Assembly (NCBI GenBank): GCA_938043965.1
Contig: CALIQQ010000004.1
Span: 62,001 to 126,000 of the forward strand
Direction of reading: 5' to 3'
DNA from: an uncultured Candidatus Saccharibacteria bacterium
Lineage (GTDB): Bacteria; Patescibacteriota; Saccharimonadia; Saccharimonadales; Saccharimonadaceae
DNA length: 64,000 nt
Position numbers and translations under genes: made by a program. Below the pieces are notes generated by a model. The model had not been told where the DNA came from. It saw nothing but the letters and a program-made list of their open reading frames with translations, and made no database searches. Positions 34,146 through 42,974 of this stretch are shown here, one piece after another (position 1 is the first letter of the stretch; every line of letters begins with the position of its first letter).

Positions 34146-34917
34146 AATCATCTTTTTTGGTAACGGACCTCTCGCTGACTATTCTAAACCAATCCTCGCA
34201 GCTAATTTTGACTTGCTTTTTCACGCTCGCACTAAATCCGACCTTGAAACTGTCAAATCGCTCAAGCGTGAACATCCTGAAGCTTTCGGCATTTTGGCCA
34301 GCTTTGGTGTCATCGTCAAATCCGATATCCTGGACCTATTCGAGCCAACCGGCATCCTAAACCTCCATCCTAGCCTCCTCCCAAAGTATCGTGGCGCCTC
34401 CCCTATTGAATCTGCCATCCTAAACGGCGATGAGACCTTCTCCATTTCAATCATGAAATTAGTGTTAGCCATGGATGCCGGCCCTATTTATCACCAAATC
34501 ACCTTTGACTTTCATGGACAAACAAAAACTAAGGACGAAATCTATCAAATCCTCGCTGAGGCTGGTGCAACTTGGCTAACCGAACATCTCGAAAACTTGC
34601 CCACTCCAATCCCTCAAGATGACAAGCTCGCCACTTTTACTAAAAAACTTGATAAATCAATGTCACTCTTAAATCCAACAGAAAAAACCGCCGCCGCTCT
34701 ACTCAATGAAGTCCGCGCTTTTAAAAACTTCCCTAAGTCCAAGTACTCTTTTTTCGGATTGGATTGCATTATTTTATCGGCACATATCTCTAATTTCGCC
34801 GAAACCCCCCTCAGTCTTGAATGTTCCGATCATCAGTTCTTAATCATCGACGAAATTCAGCCGGCCGGTCGCAAAGCCATGGATGCTAAATCCTTCCTTA
34901 ATGGCTATGCCAAATAG
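34135..34917 (+). CDS. fmt: Methionyl-tRNA formyltransferase (short form)
   Basis: Formylates initiator Met-tRNA. The N-terminal catalytic domain has FGIL(ASFGV)IVK and the signature LNLHPSLLPKYRGASPIESAI with the catalytic Asn/His, then TFSISIMKLVLAMDAGPIY with the catalytic Asp. At 260 residues it is ~50 shorter than E. coli Fmt. The formyltransferase core seems complete, while the C-terminal tRNA-binding OB domain is reduced. Its ATG lies inside the def frame, 11 bp before the def stop, so it is translationally coupled. Confidence 0.92.
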   Translation: MKPKIIFFGNGPLADYSKPILAANFDLLFHARTKSDLETVKSLKREHPEAFGILASFGVIVKSDILDLFEPTGILNLHPSLLPKYRGASPIESAILNGDETFSISIMKLVLAMDAGPIYHQITFDFHGQTKTKDEIYQILAEAGATWLTEHLENLPTPIPQDDKLATFTKKLDKSMSLLNPTEKTAAALLNEVRAFKNFPKSKYSFFGLDCIILSAHISNFAETPLSLECSDHQFLIIDEIQPAGRKAMDAKSFLNGYAK

Positions 34918-34936
34918 TTTCCACTTTAAGTCTATC

Positions 34937-35362
34937 CTAAGCAGCATTCGCGTTCAAGATCATCGCTGATGCTTCGATAATTTCACGCTTCAACTCATCT
35001 GCCACATTCCTCGTAATCGTCGCATAATCTGGGCGATTCAATTGAATCCATTTTACCGACAAAAACTCACCCAAAATTTCTAACGTCCCCTCTGTTACAC
35101 CGTGTTTTTTCAATAATTTCCGATACAAGTCGTCCTCACGATAATCACCAATCTGCGACAATACTCGAATCATTGTATTTCGGTCATTATTCATAATTCC
35201 TTCAAATTCACGGAGCTGATCAACCGTCATTCCCTCACTCATTTTTTCACCAACTCGATTTTCCAATTCTTCCTGCGTTTTCGCAATAAAATCCGCCTTC
35301 TTTGTTTCGGCTAGCGTTGAAAGACCCACTTCTTCTAGGAATTTCTCGTCAATTTTGATCAT
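34937..35362 (-). CDS. Helical protein, DUF5663-like
   Basis: Unrecognised function; 141 residues, acidic and helical with no membrane segment. The opening IDEKFLEEVGLSTLAETKKADF and ELENRVGEKMSEGMTVDQLREFE match my recollection of the DUF5663 family, common in Saccharibacteria and often found beside surface or secretion genes. The second half (EDDLYRKLLKKHG ... RNVADELKREIIE) is extra. Strong RBS AGGAGG 5 bp before the ATG, and a TTATAAT -10 about 30 bp upstream. Downstream of sufU on the same strand but probably separately promoted. Confidence 0.65.
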   Translation of the reverse strand: MIKIDEKFLEEVGLSTLAETKKADFIAKTQEELENRVGEKMSEGMTVDQLREFEGIMNNDRNTMIRVLSQIGDYREDDLYRKLLKKHGVTEGTLEILGEFLSVKWIQLNRPDYATITRNVADELKREIIEASAMILNANAA

Positions 35363-35391
35363 TTTTCCTCCTAAATTACTCCAATTATAAT

Positions 35392-35796
35392 TTAGTTATG
35401 CTTATTTTTCAAGCTCTCTACACTCTTCCAAGCCAGTTCAGCACATTTCACTCTCGCCGGCATTCTCGAAACGCAGTTCATTGCTTTTGCGACCCCTAAC
35501 CCCTCCACTTTGGCCTCTTGGCCTAATATCATTTTCTTAAATTCTATCGCCATTTCTGCTACCTCTTCCAGCTTCCGACCCCTTATACTTGCAATAAACA
35601 AATCCGCCGAAGCCAACGCAATCGCACAACCGTTACCTAAAAAACGTCCATCTAAGATTCGCCCGCCCTCTACTCTGAGGTAAATTTTTAACTCATCACC
35701 ACAACTCGCATTCACTAGTTTAATTGGCTCCACCCCCTCAATTTCCCCCTTATAAGCCGGGTGCAAATTGTGCTCAATCAGTACTTCGTCGTACAT
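35392..35796 (-). CDS. sufU: Fe-S cluster scaffold SufU/IscU-like
   Basis: Scaffold or sulfur-transfer protein in iron-sulfur cluster assembly. The three conserved cysteines are visible: NASCGDELKIYL, FLGNGCAIALASADL, and RVKCAELAWKSVE. The Gram-positive SufU insertion is represented by the KKMILGQEAKVEGLGVAK region. At 134 residues it is slightly short. Last gene of sufC-sufB-sufS-sufU, with its ATG overlapping the sufS stop by one base. Confidence 0.9.
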   Translation of the reverse strand: MYDEVLIEHNLHPAYKGEIEGVEPIKLVNASCGDELKIYLRVEGGRILDGRFLGNGCAIALASADLFIASIRGRKLEEVAEMAIEFKKMILGQEAKVEGLGVAKAMNCVSRMPARVKCAELAWKSVESLKNKHN

Positions 35797-36944
35797 TAAA
35801 TCCCCATCCTTTTTCTTACTTTTTTTACTGCTTCGACCAGTCGCTCTCCATCCATTTCCGTATTAAACACCGAGAAGCTAGCTCTTACCACGGGACCCCA
35901 CTCCTTATATTTCAAAAATGGCTCAGCACACAAGAATCCCGCTCTCACCGCCACCCCTTCATCCGCCAAAATCTGTGCCGTATCATGCGGATGCACACCT
36001 CTCACATTGAACGTAATAATCCCCCCGTTAGTTGCCAACACTTCAACTTCCCCGCTCTCTTCTAGCCGCTTCGCCGCCCTCTGCGTTATTTCCTTAATTT
36101 TTTGGTTTTTCCCTTCTCTTAAATCCGCTAACACCCGTTCAGCTGCCACTTTTAGTCCAAAAATCGCCCCCGTGGCCAAAGTTCCAGCCTCAAATCGCTC
36201 TACCCCCTCCGCCAGCGTTGGTTGCCCAGTCTCATCTACTGCTTCTACCGCTCCACCACCAAACACCAATGGCCGCATCTTTTTAGCCAATGTCTTCTTA
36301 ATTACTAACCCACCTATCCCCATTGGCGCCCCAAATTTATGCCCCGAAAACGCTATATAATCAACCATAAGCGCTTTCAAGTTAATTTCCGCGTGACCAA
36401 CCATTTGCGCCCCATCTACGCCTAAAATCGCTTCTGGTAGCGCCTCGCGCACTTTTTTTACCCGCGCCATCAAATTTTCCCCCGTCACGTTCGATACCCC
36501 AGTCAAAGAAATCAATTTCGCACCCTGCACCGCTTCCCGCCATTCATCAGTCGAGTCCCCTTTAAGAATCTTTAATTCTGGATACGTCATCTTCGCCGCC
36601 AACAAATTTGAGTGATGACTCTCGATATCCACCGCTACTTTATCATTTTCCTCCACTAGGCCAAATCCGTCATTCTCCTTTTTTAGCCCTCGCATCACCA
36701 AGTTTAGTGCTTCTGTTGCTCCTCTCGTTAAAATCACCAGGTATTCATCATCAGCCCCCACTAGCTCCAAAATCGCCCTTCGACACGCTTCTACCCCTGT
36801 TGTAGCTTGGATACTTTTTTTATACAATCCTCTTAAGGGGTTCGCATCAATCTGCGTATAAAAATTTGCCTCAGCAAAAATCGCCTCTGGATATTTCGTC
36901 ATCGTTGCTGCATTATCAAGATACACCTCTGGACAATCCATCAT
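35796..36944 (-). CDS. sufS: Cysteine desulfurase SufS
   Basis: PLP enzyme releasing sulfur from cysteine for cluster assembly. Landmarks are VYLDNAATMTKYP (N-terminal), LTRGATEALNLVM, ESHHSNLLAAK, VDGAQMVGH, the PLP lysine in AFSGHKFGAPMGIGGL, and the active-site cysteine in VRAGFLCAEPFL. At 382 residues it is typical of group II desulfurases. It overlaps sufB by one base (TAATG) and sufU by one base, so all three are probably translationally coupled. Confidence 0.95.
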   Translation of the reverse strand: MMDCPEVYLDNAATMTKYPEAIFAEANFYTQIDANPLRGLYKKSIQATTGVEACRRAILELVGADDEYLVILTRGATEALNLVMRGLKKENDGFGLVEENDKVAVDIESHHSNLLAAKMTYPELKILKGDSTDEWREAVQGAKLISLTGVSNVTGENLMARVKKVREALPEAILGVDGAQMVGHAEINLKALMVDYIAFSGHKFGAPMGIGGLVIKKTLAKKMRPLVFGGGAVEAVDETGQPTLAEGVERFEAGTLATGAIFGLKVAAERVLADLREGKNQKIKEITQRAAKRLEESGEVEVLATNGGIITFNVRGVHPHDTAQILADEGVAVRAGFLCAEPFLKYKEWGPVVRASFSVFNTEMDGERLVEAVKKVRKRMGI

Positions 36945-38299
36945 TATGCCGTTCCTTCTAATTCCATCCGAATTAGATTATTCATTTCCATTGCATATTC
37001 AATCGGCAGTTCCTTCGAAATCTCCGCCGTAAATCCGCGCACAATCATTGCCTTCGCCGCCTCTTCAGACAGCCCTCTACTCTCCAAATAATGAATTGCT
37101 TCTTCCGAAATACGCCCCACCGAAGCTTCATGCGCTGCTTCTGCCTCCATACAAGCCACCTTCACTATCGGAATTGACTCCGCCCTAGCTCCCTCGTTCA
37201 AGATTAAACTCTTACAGTCAATAAAAGCCTTCGCTCCTCGCGCTTCTGGTAAAATTTTTGCCAACGTACGCGTCACCGACACACCGTCCGCCTTACTTAA
37301 ACTTTTTGTATTGATAATCGAACAAGTTTCCGGCGCTGCGTGAACAACTTTTGCCCCATTATCAATCACCTGTCCCTCCCCGGCAAAAGCCACCCCGGTA
37401 TACTCACACTTAGCACCTCTCCCCCTTAAAATCGTCATCGGATATAACATCGTCACCTTTGAACCAAAACTCCCGGTTACCCATTCAATCGACCCCTCTT
37501 CCTCAACAATGGCTCTTTTTGTATTCAAATTGAACATATTTTTTGACCAGCTCTCCACTGTCGAAAACTTCATTTTCGCTCGTTCGTATACAAAAATTTC
37601 TACACTACCCGCATGTAAATTTGCCACGTTATATTTTGGCGCCGAGCACCCCTCAATAAAATGCAACGATGCTCCCCTATCTACTACAATTAGCGTGTGC
37701 TCGAATTGTCCAGCATGAGGTGCATTCAAGCGGTAATAGCTCTGCAAAGGAATTTCCACTTCGACCCCTTTTGGCACAAAGATAAATGATCCACCTGAAA
37801 ATACTGCCGCATGTAGTGCCGCAAATTTATGGTCATTTTCCGGTATCGCCTTCATAAAATGCTTCTTCACCAGCTCAGCCACCTTCATTTTTTCGCCCAA
37901 AAATTCAATTTCAGTCTGCGCTATAAAAGCTTCTTCAATTGGTAAATAAATTACCCCCTGCTTTTCCATTTGTTTCTTCAAATTGTGATAAATCACCTCA
38001 GAATCATACTGTGCCCCCACTCCAGCCAACCCCTCTTTTTCTGCCTCCGGAATACCTAATTTCTCAAAAGTCTCTCGAATTTCCTTCGGCACTTCATCCC
38101 AGCTCGAAACCATCTCTCTCACCGGCCTAACATAAGTTTCAATTTCTGACAACATCAACCCAGTTAAATCTGGCGACCAAACCGGCATCTTTAACTCGTC
38201 CCAATACTTCAATCCGAGCAATCTTTTTTCCAGCACCCATTTTGGCTCTTTTTTGCGTTTAGAGAGCTCCAGTACCAGCTCCTTACTTAAACCCTTCAT
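36944..38299 (-). CDS. sufB: Fe-S cluster assembly protein SufB
   Basis: Beta-helical scaffold of the SufBC(D) complex. Family segments are PVWSPDLTGLM near the N-terminus, GGSFIFVPKGVEVEIPLQSYYRLN, FEHTLIVVDRGASLHFIEGCSAP, WVTGSFGSKVTMLYPM, and the C-terminal HEASVGRISEEAIHYLESRGLSEEAAK. At 451 residues it is typical of SufB. There is no sufD paralogue in the operon, so SufB may form a homodimer with SufC. Start overlaps the sufC stop by 4 bp. Confidence 0.95.
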   Translation of the reverse strand: MKGLSKELVLELSKRKKEPKWVLEKRLLGLKYWDELKMPVWSPDLTGLMLSEIETYVRPVREMVSSWDEVPKEIRETFEKLGIPEAEKEGLAGVGAQYDSEVIYHNLKKQMEKQGVIYLPIEEAFIAQTEIEFLGEKMKVAELVKKHFMKAIPENDHKFAALHAAVFSGGSFIFVPKGVEVEIPLQSYYRLNAPHAGQFEHTLIVVDRGASLHFIEGCSAPKYNVANLHAGSVEIFVYERAKMKFSTVESWSKNMFNLNTKRAIVEEEGSIEWVTGSFGSKVTMLYPMTILRGRGAKCEYTGVAFAGEGQVIDNGAKVVHAAPETCSIINTKSLSKADGVSVTRTLAKILPEARGAKAFIDCKSLILNEGARAESIPIVKVACMEAEAAHEASVGRISEEAIHYLESRGLSEEAAKAMIVRGFTAEISKELPIEYAMEMNNLIRMELEGTA

Positions 38300-39060
38300 T
38301 TTCCCTCCTCGGCCGAAATCTCGTCAAATATCGCCTTATAGCCCCTCTTCTCAATCGTTTTAGCGAGCTTCTCATCTCCTACCCGATAAACAGAGCCCTT
38401 GTCAATCAATACCGTCTTAGACGGCCTTAAGTGGCTCAAAATCCGCATATTATGCGTAATAATTAGATAAGTGCAACCACTCTCCTTTTGATATGCCGCC
38501 AAAATCTCTGACACTTTTTCTGCCGCGTCCACATCTAGCCCCGAATCAATCTCATCCAAAATCACTAATTCCGGCTCTAACACCAACATCTGCATAATTT
38601 CGTTTTTCTTTTTTTCACCCCCAGAAAACCCTACATTTAATTCCCGCTCCGAAAACCAAATGTTCTGCCCTAACTTCTGCGCCGCTTTATTGATTTTCTC
38701 TCTCACCTCGTCTAACGCCAAGTGAGCTCCATCTTTTTCCTCCAGCGCCGTCCTCAACATCTCTGTTGTCGACACCCCAGGCACTTCTACTGGGTTTTGA
38801 AAGCTCACAAAAATCCCCTTTTTTGCACGCTCGTTGATTTTCATCCCTGTTATCTCTTGACCCTTAAACTGCACACTACCTGATACCTTAAATTTTGGGT
38901 CACCCCAAATAGTCGCCGCCACCGTCGATTTTCCCGCACCATTCTGCCCCAGTAGCACCACGGTCTCACCTTTATTGATCGAAAAGTTAATCCCCCTTAA
39001 AATCTCTTGCTCATTCACGGCCGCTTTCAAATCAGAAACTGTCAATATCGCTTTTGTCAA
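38296..39060 (-). CDS. sufC: Fe-S assembly ATPase SufC
   Basis: ABC-type ATPase driving SufB. Walker A is LLGQNGAGKSTVAATIWG, Q-loop VSFQNPVEVPGVS, signature LNVGFSGGEKKKNEIMQML, Walker B LVILDEIDSGLDVDA, and H-loop YLIITHNMRILS. At 254 residues it is typical. The start is TTG at 39060, with AGGAGG 4 bp upstream. First gene of the suf operon; its leader carries TAAAATAGGGGAAA (39071..39084). Confidence 0.96.
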   Translation of the reverse strand: MTKAILTVSDLKAAVNEQEILRGINFSINKGETVVLLGQNGAGKSTVAATIWGDPKFKVSGSVQFKGQEITGMKINERAKKGIFVSFQNPVEVPGVSTTEMLRTALEEKDGAHLALDEVREKINKAAQKLGQNIWFSERELNVGFSGGEKKKNEIMQMLVLEPELVILDEIDSGLDVDAAEKVSEILAAYQKESGCTYLIITHNMRILSHLRPSKTVLIDKGSVYRVGDEKLAKTIEKRGYKAIFDEISAEEGK

Positions 39061-39070
39061 AGCACCTCCT

Positions 39071-39084
39071 TTTCCCCTATTTTA
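39071..39084 (-). promoter_or_regulatory. TAAAATAGGGGAAA promoter/leader motif (suf operon)
   Basis: TGCTAAAAT works as an extended -10; the shared AGGGGAAA follows, then AGGAGGTGCT and the TTG start of sufC. Confidence 0.6.
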
Positions 39085-39123
39085 GCATTTTTGGCCCTAA
39101 AAATAAAACATAAGCCAATAAAA

Positions 39124-39146
39124 AACCTTGGGATATACCCAAGGTT
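39124..39146 (-). terminator. Terminator of HD-like gene
   Basis: AACCTTGGG/CCCAAGGTT perfect stem followed by T-run on the minus strand, just after the stop at 39153. Confidence 0.85.
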
Positions 39147-39152
39147 CTCTAG

Positions 39153-40088
39153 CTACTTCTTTGCTGCCGTCACTGCTTTTATTATTTCCTCAACATCATA
39201 CCGCTCCTGGTTCACATAGAACCTAAAATCGCTTATGTTGAAAAAATCTTTCAGCACTTTTGCTGTCAGCGAAAGTCTTTTTGGAAAAGCTTTAAACGCA
39301 GCCATTGGCTCAAACTTGTCCGTCGATTCATTCGTTAAATACCTTAAAACCGCAAATTCCGGACATTTACGTGAGCCAAAGAATTCTAAAGATACTTCCT
39401 TGATTTTTAGAAATTCCGATTCACCGAACACCGGCGTCCTTAAGACTCTCTCGCCAACAGCATCCATCTGATTCGCTAAGGCTAAAACCGCCGTCACCGG
39501 ACTTTCAATCCTTAATCCAGTTAACTGATTTGATATTGCCGAGCAAATCACCTCTACGTCTTCCTCGCCAATATCTACCTTGCCGCTTTCAGAGAGATAT
39601 TTCCTTGCAATTTCCACGGAATGCACCACGTACGATTTTGGCGCCTCATCTAGGCCCGTATTATGCATTAGCGCCGCAATCTCAAACAGTTTTTTCTGTT
39701 TCTCAAAAGAATCTTCCTCGCAAAATCCGAACCTTAAACATTCTTCAAAAAGTTTTAATCCCATTTTAATCACTCTCCGAAGATGCTTAAATCCATTGTC
39801 CGTATTGAAGTGACGGTCCGGGTCGCCATTTTTCTGTTTTTTCTCAACCTGAAAAACGCATTTTGCCGGAATTCTCGTCATCGGTAAGTTATGCATAATT
39901 TCAAGCACTTTGTCCAAACGTTCCAAAACAAATGGACAATTATCCGGTATCTGCTCTTCCTCACGAATCACAACCTTGACCCTTGCCTCTCTAAGGCATT
40001 TCATTTTGCCAGTTTTTTCGTCCTTCTTAAAGAAAGGACAGTCTTTACAGTTCTCAATCGTTAAATTGATTTTAGCCACATTCTTCAT
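39153..40088 (-). CDS. HD-like domain protein with N-terminal cysteine cluster; HD changed to HN
   Basis: The 311-residue protein (start ATG 40088, preceded by a perfect AGGAGGTGG; the frame continues upstream to 40157) has a cysteine cluster at residues ~14-50 (CKDCPFFKK, MKCL, NCPF), perhaps metal-binding. A helical HD-superfamily-like domain follows: GFKHLRRVIKMGLKL, EIAALMHNTGLDEAPKSYVVHSVEIA, ICSAISNQ, ALANQMDAVG. The diagnostic His-Asp reads His-Asn (MHNTG), so phosphohydrolase activity may be lost or altered. A promoter lies at 40173..40200. The TIR element starts just beyond it. No specific family recognised. Confidence 0.65.
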   Translation of the reverse strand: MKNVAKINLTIENCKDCPFFKKDEKTGKMKCLREARVKVVIREEEQIPDNCPFVLERLDKVLEIMHNLPMTRIPAKCVFQVEKKQKNGDPDRHFNTDNGFKHLRRVIKMGLKLFEECLRFGFCEEDSFEKQKKLFEIAALMHNTGLDEAPKSYVVHSVEIARKYLSESGKVDIGEEDVEVICSAISNQLTGLRIESPVTAVLALANQMDAVGERVLRTPVFGESEFLKIKEVSLEFFGSRKCPEFAVLRYLTNESTDKFEPMAAFKAFPKRLSLTAKVLKDFFNISDFRFYVNQERYDVEEIIKAVTAAKK

Positions 40089-40172
40089 TTTTCCACCTCC
40101 TGTGCTAAAACTGCGAAATCTCTGTGCTAGAGTGTTAATGTGCGACCTGACTATCAAAAGCCAACTGCTTAT

Positions 40173-40200
40173 ATTTTAACATTTTTTCTATTTTTGTCAA
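40173..40200 (-). promoter_or_regulatory. Promoter of HD-like gene
   Basis: Minus strand -35 TTGACA (40195..40200), 16-bp spacer, TGTTAAAAT extended -10 (40173..40178). Leader of about 78 nt. Confidence 0.65.
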
Positions 40201-40221
40201 TTTAACATAATAGTCCACAAT

Positions 40222-40273
40222 CTTTACAACAAAACATTGCACAAAAATAAGGTAGCTCTTAGATTTATTTCTA
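40222..40273 (+). repeat. Left terminal inverted repeat
   Basis: Matches the reverse complement of 42975..43027 at roughly 85-90% with one gap. The central AAAAATAAGGTAGCTCTTA is identical. Confidence 0.85.
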
Positions 40274-40329
40274 GGAACTAACTATAAATAAGAAAGGACT
40301 ATCTTATGGCATATTAGTTATGTTTATGC

Positions 40330-40335
40330 TATATT
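40330..40335 (+). promoter_or_regulatory. Extended -10 for the 822-residue gene
   Basis: TGCTATATT inside the left arm, about 54 bp before the ATG. Followed by ATAGGAGC as ribosome-binding site, so this gene is leadered. Confidence 0.5.
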
Positions 40336-40388
40336 TAATACAAATGAATCTCACAATAACTATCTTAAGATAAATAGGAGCGTCCATC

Positions 40389-42857
40389 ATGCCAAACCCG
40401 AACCAAATTAGCCCTAATACTAATCCTCACCCGCTAGACTCCATAGAACAAGAACATTCTGCAGAAAATCCAGAACCACATTCAAATATTCCAGAGCAAT
40501 ATAACATTCCAGAACAATATAATAATGAAGAATTAATACCAGATGAGACTAGAATCCAAAATGAATTAGGCGCAAAAGTTCTCTCACTTGTTAATTTTGA
40601 GTCTAAGCATAAAGATATTGTTGAATCTTCCTTCGATAAAGCTAGAAATAATCATGATAAACTTCCAGGTAAAAATAATGAGCGTAGAAACTATGCTTAT
40701 CTCTCTCGTCTTAACTCTCTAATTGAAAAACATGGTGATAATCTAGAACAAAGACTCTGGCAAACTTCCGCTTCTAAAGTCATCATTAAACCAGAAGACA
40801 TCACCGATAAATACTGGAAACAACAAGAACAAATCTTACGCAATGAAGGTCAAGGTAGGACCTTAAGCAATTATGAAAAGGACTATCTCACTAATGAAAT
40901 CATCGCAGAACAAGAAAGAACCATCGCTCCTTGGGTAAACTATCTCAGTGATAAAGATTGTCCTTATCCTACTTGGTTCAAAGTCTACGCTTTCGATGGT
41001 CTCTCTAGAATGGGACTCTATAACGATAACACTAAAGAATTTGAGAAACGTGATAAACATACTGTTGGTGGATTTCCAAATCTTAACCCTGAAGTCTTAG
41101 CTAAAGTCTATAGCCATATTAATGATTTCTTCAGCCAAGACTCTTCTGCTTGGTTCGAAAAACATCCTGAAGATGAAAAACTAAGTGTTCTTGTTAAATC
41201 TGGTAACTTCAATAAACTCTATTCCAAAGAACTCTTAGACGCTAAAACAATCATGAAGACACCAGAACGTACTGAAGATATCCAAGGTGACTGGTTCGAA
41301 TATAAGCTAGGTGATGAAGAACAAATCTCTAGACTTGCTGAAGGTACTCGTTGGTGTATTGCTGATCCGCATACTGCCAATAACTACCTTAGCTGGGGCG
41401 CTTACGATAGCAATGGTGCTGAAGATGACGACGACTATGATTACGACGAATACGAAGATAATAACCATAATGATAACAAAGCTCGATTCTTCATCTTCCG
41501 TCTCAAAACCGATCAATCTAAAGATGGCTATGCCGATAATGGTTCTGCTTCAATAAGACTAAGTCCAGATGGTAATGTAGCTGAAGTCTCAGGATTAAAT
41601 GATGGACAAGCCATTGAAGATGCTTTAGTTCCTATTGTCCAGGAAAAAGTCCTCTCTCTCCCAGGTGGCGAAAAATATAATCAGAGTTTTAAAGACAAAC
41701 AAGAACTCATTCGTCTAGATAAGAAAATGCAAGAAAACCAAGATCTTACTGAAGAAGAACTTGAGTTTATTTATGAGATAAATCGCAATATTGTTACTCT
41801 GGATACGTACAATGGAAGTGATCCAAGACTTAAGGAATTAAAAAATAAATATAATATCCAATATATTTTAGATCATGATATTGAGATAGATCTTAATAAG
41901 TTAACTAAAAAAATAAAATCTTCTGATATTGCCGATAACCTAGACACCCTCATCAATCATGGCGTAGGTATTGATATTCTAGTTAAAAATATGGATCCTT
42001 CTGATATTTCTAGAAACATAGACACCCTCATCAGCCATGGTGCAAATATAGATGTAAATGAGTTAGCTATAAAAATGTGTACTCCTGATATCCCCGATAA
42101 CCTAGACACCCTCATCAGCCATGGTGTAGATGCTAATATCTTGGCTGAAGTAATGGGTCGTTCTGATATTGCCGATAACCTAGACACCCTCATCAATCAT
42201 GGCGCAGATGCTAATATCTTAGCTGAAAGAATGAGTTCTAGTAATATTGCTAAAAACCTGGACACTCTTATCAGCCATGGTGCAGATATAGATGTAAATG
42301 AGTTAGTTAAAAAAATAAATTCTTCTGATATTGCCAAGAACCTGGACATTCTTATTAACCATGGCATAGATACTAATATTCTAGTCAAAAGAATGGATTC
42401 TTCTGATATTGCCAAGAACCTGGACACCCTCATCAGCCATGGTGTAAATGCTATTATTCTAGTTAACAGAATGAATTCTTATGATATTCCTAGAAGCCTA
42501 GACACTCTTATTAACCATGGCATAGATACTAATATTCTAGTTAAAAGAATGGATCCTTTTGATATTGCCAAGAGCCTAGACACCCTTATCAACCATGGCG
42601 CAGATATTAATATTCTAGCTAAAAGGATACATTCTTATGGTATTGTCGATAACCTAGACACCCTCATCAACCATGGCGCAGATATAGACGTAAATGAATT
42701 AGTTAAAAATATGTATTCTTCTGATATTGCCGATAACCTAGACACCCTTATCAACCATGGCGCAGATATCAATACTATCGTTAGCGAAATGTCACCCAGT
42801 GATATAGCAAAGAATCGCGAAAAGCTTCTCGCTTATGGTGCGAATTTAACCAATTAA
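40389..42857 (+). CDS. 822-residue cargo protein: GTRWCI domain plus ~12 helical repeats
   Basis: Not assigned to a known function. Residues 1-~70 are polar, with a duplicated NIPEQYN. Residues ~70-310 are helical and charged. At ~315-420 sits a domain with LAEGTRWCIADPH, ARFFIFRLKTDQ and SASIRLSPDGNVAEVSGLND, resembling a domain I recall from phage and mobile-element proteins, interrupted by an Asp/Glu/Tyr/Asn-rich insert. From residue ~513 to the end run eleven full repeats and flanking partial ones of 26 or 28 residues, built on IADNLDTLINHGAD; the 28-residue form inserts VNE (DIDVNELVKK). They recall ankyrin-like helical hairpins. No signal peptide or membrane segment. RBS ATAGGAGC lies 12 bp upstream. 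Possible roles include protein binding, toxin or effector. Confidence 0.75.
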   Translation: MPNPNQISPNTNPHPLDSIEQEHSAENPEPHSNIPEQYNIPEQYNNEELIPDETRIQNELGAKVLSLVNFESKHKDIVESSFDKARNNHDKLPGKNNERRNYAYLSRLNSLIEKHGDNLEQRLWQTSASKVIIKPEDITDKYWKQQEQILRNEGQGRTLSNYEKDYLTNEIIAEQERTIAPWVNYLSDKDCPYPTWFKVYAFDGLSRMGLYNDNTKEFEKRDKHTVGGFPNLNPEVLAKVYSHINDFFSQDSSAWFEKHPEDEKLSVLVKSGNFNKLYSKELLDAKTIMKTPERTEDIQGDWFEYKLGDEEQISRLAEGTRWCIADPHTANNYLSWGAYDSNGAEDDDDYDYDEYEDNNHNDNKARFFIFRLKTDQSKDGYADNGSASIRLSPDGNVAEVSGLNDGQAIEDALVPIVQEKVLSLPGGEKYNQSFKDKQELIRLDKKMQENQDLTEEELEFIYEINRNIVTLDTYNGSDPRLKELKNKYNIQYILDHDIEIDLNKLTKKIKSSDIADNLDTLINHGVGIDILVKNMDPSDISRNIDTLISHGANIDVNELAIKMCTPDIPDNLDTLISHGVDANILAEVMGRSDIADNLDTLINHGADANILAERMSSSNIAKNLDTLISHGADIDVNELVKKINSSDIAKNLDILINHGIDTNILVKRMDSSDIAKNLDTLISHGVNAIILVNRMNSYDIPRSLDTLINHGIDTNILVKRMDPFDIAKSLDTLINHGADINILAKRIHSYGIVDNLDTLINHGADIDVNELVKNMYSSDIADNLDTLINHGADINTIVSEMSPSDIAKNREKLLAYGANLTN
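41927..42857 (+). repeat. 78/84-bp in-frame tandem repeats
   Basis: About twelve units sharing near-identical DNA around GATAACCTAGACACCCTCAT and AACCATGGCGCAGAT. High nucleotide identity points to recent expansion by unequal recombination. Confidence 0.9.
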
Positions 42858-42974
42858 TTTAAATATAAACATCTTCGTAAAACGATAAAAATATTGATGA
42901 TGAAATAGCTCTTAAGGCTATGGTCACTCAAAAGTTGCAGATCTGTTATATGTAATTTTTTCTCCAAAAATCGA

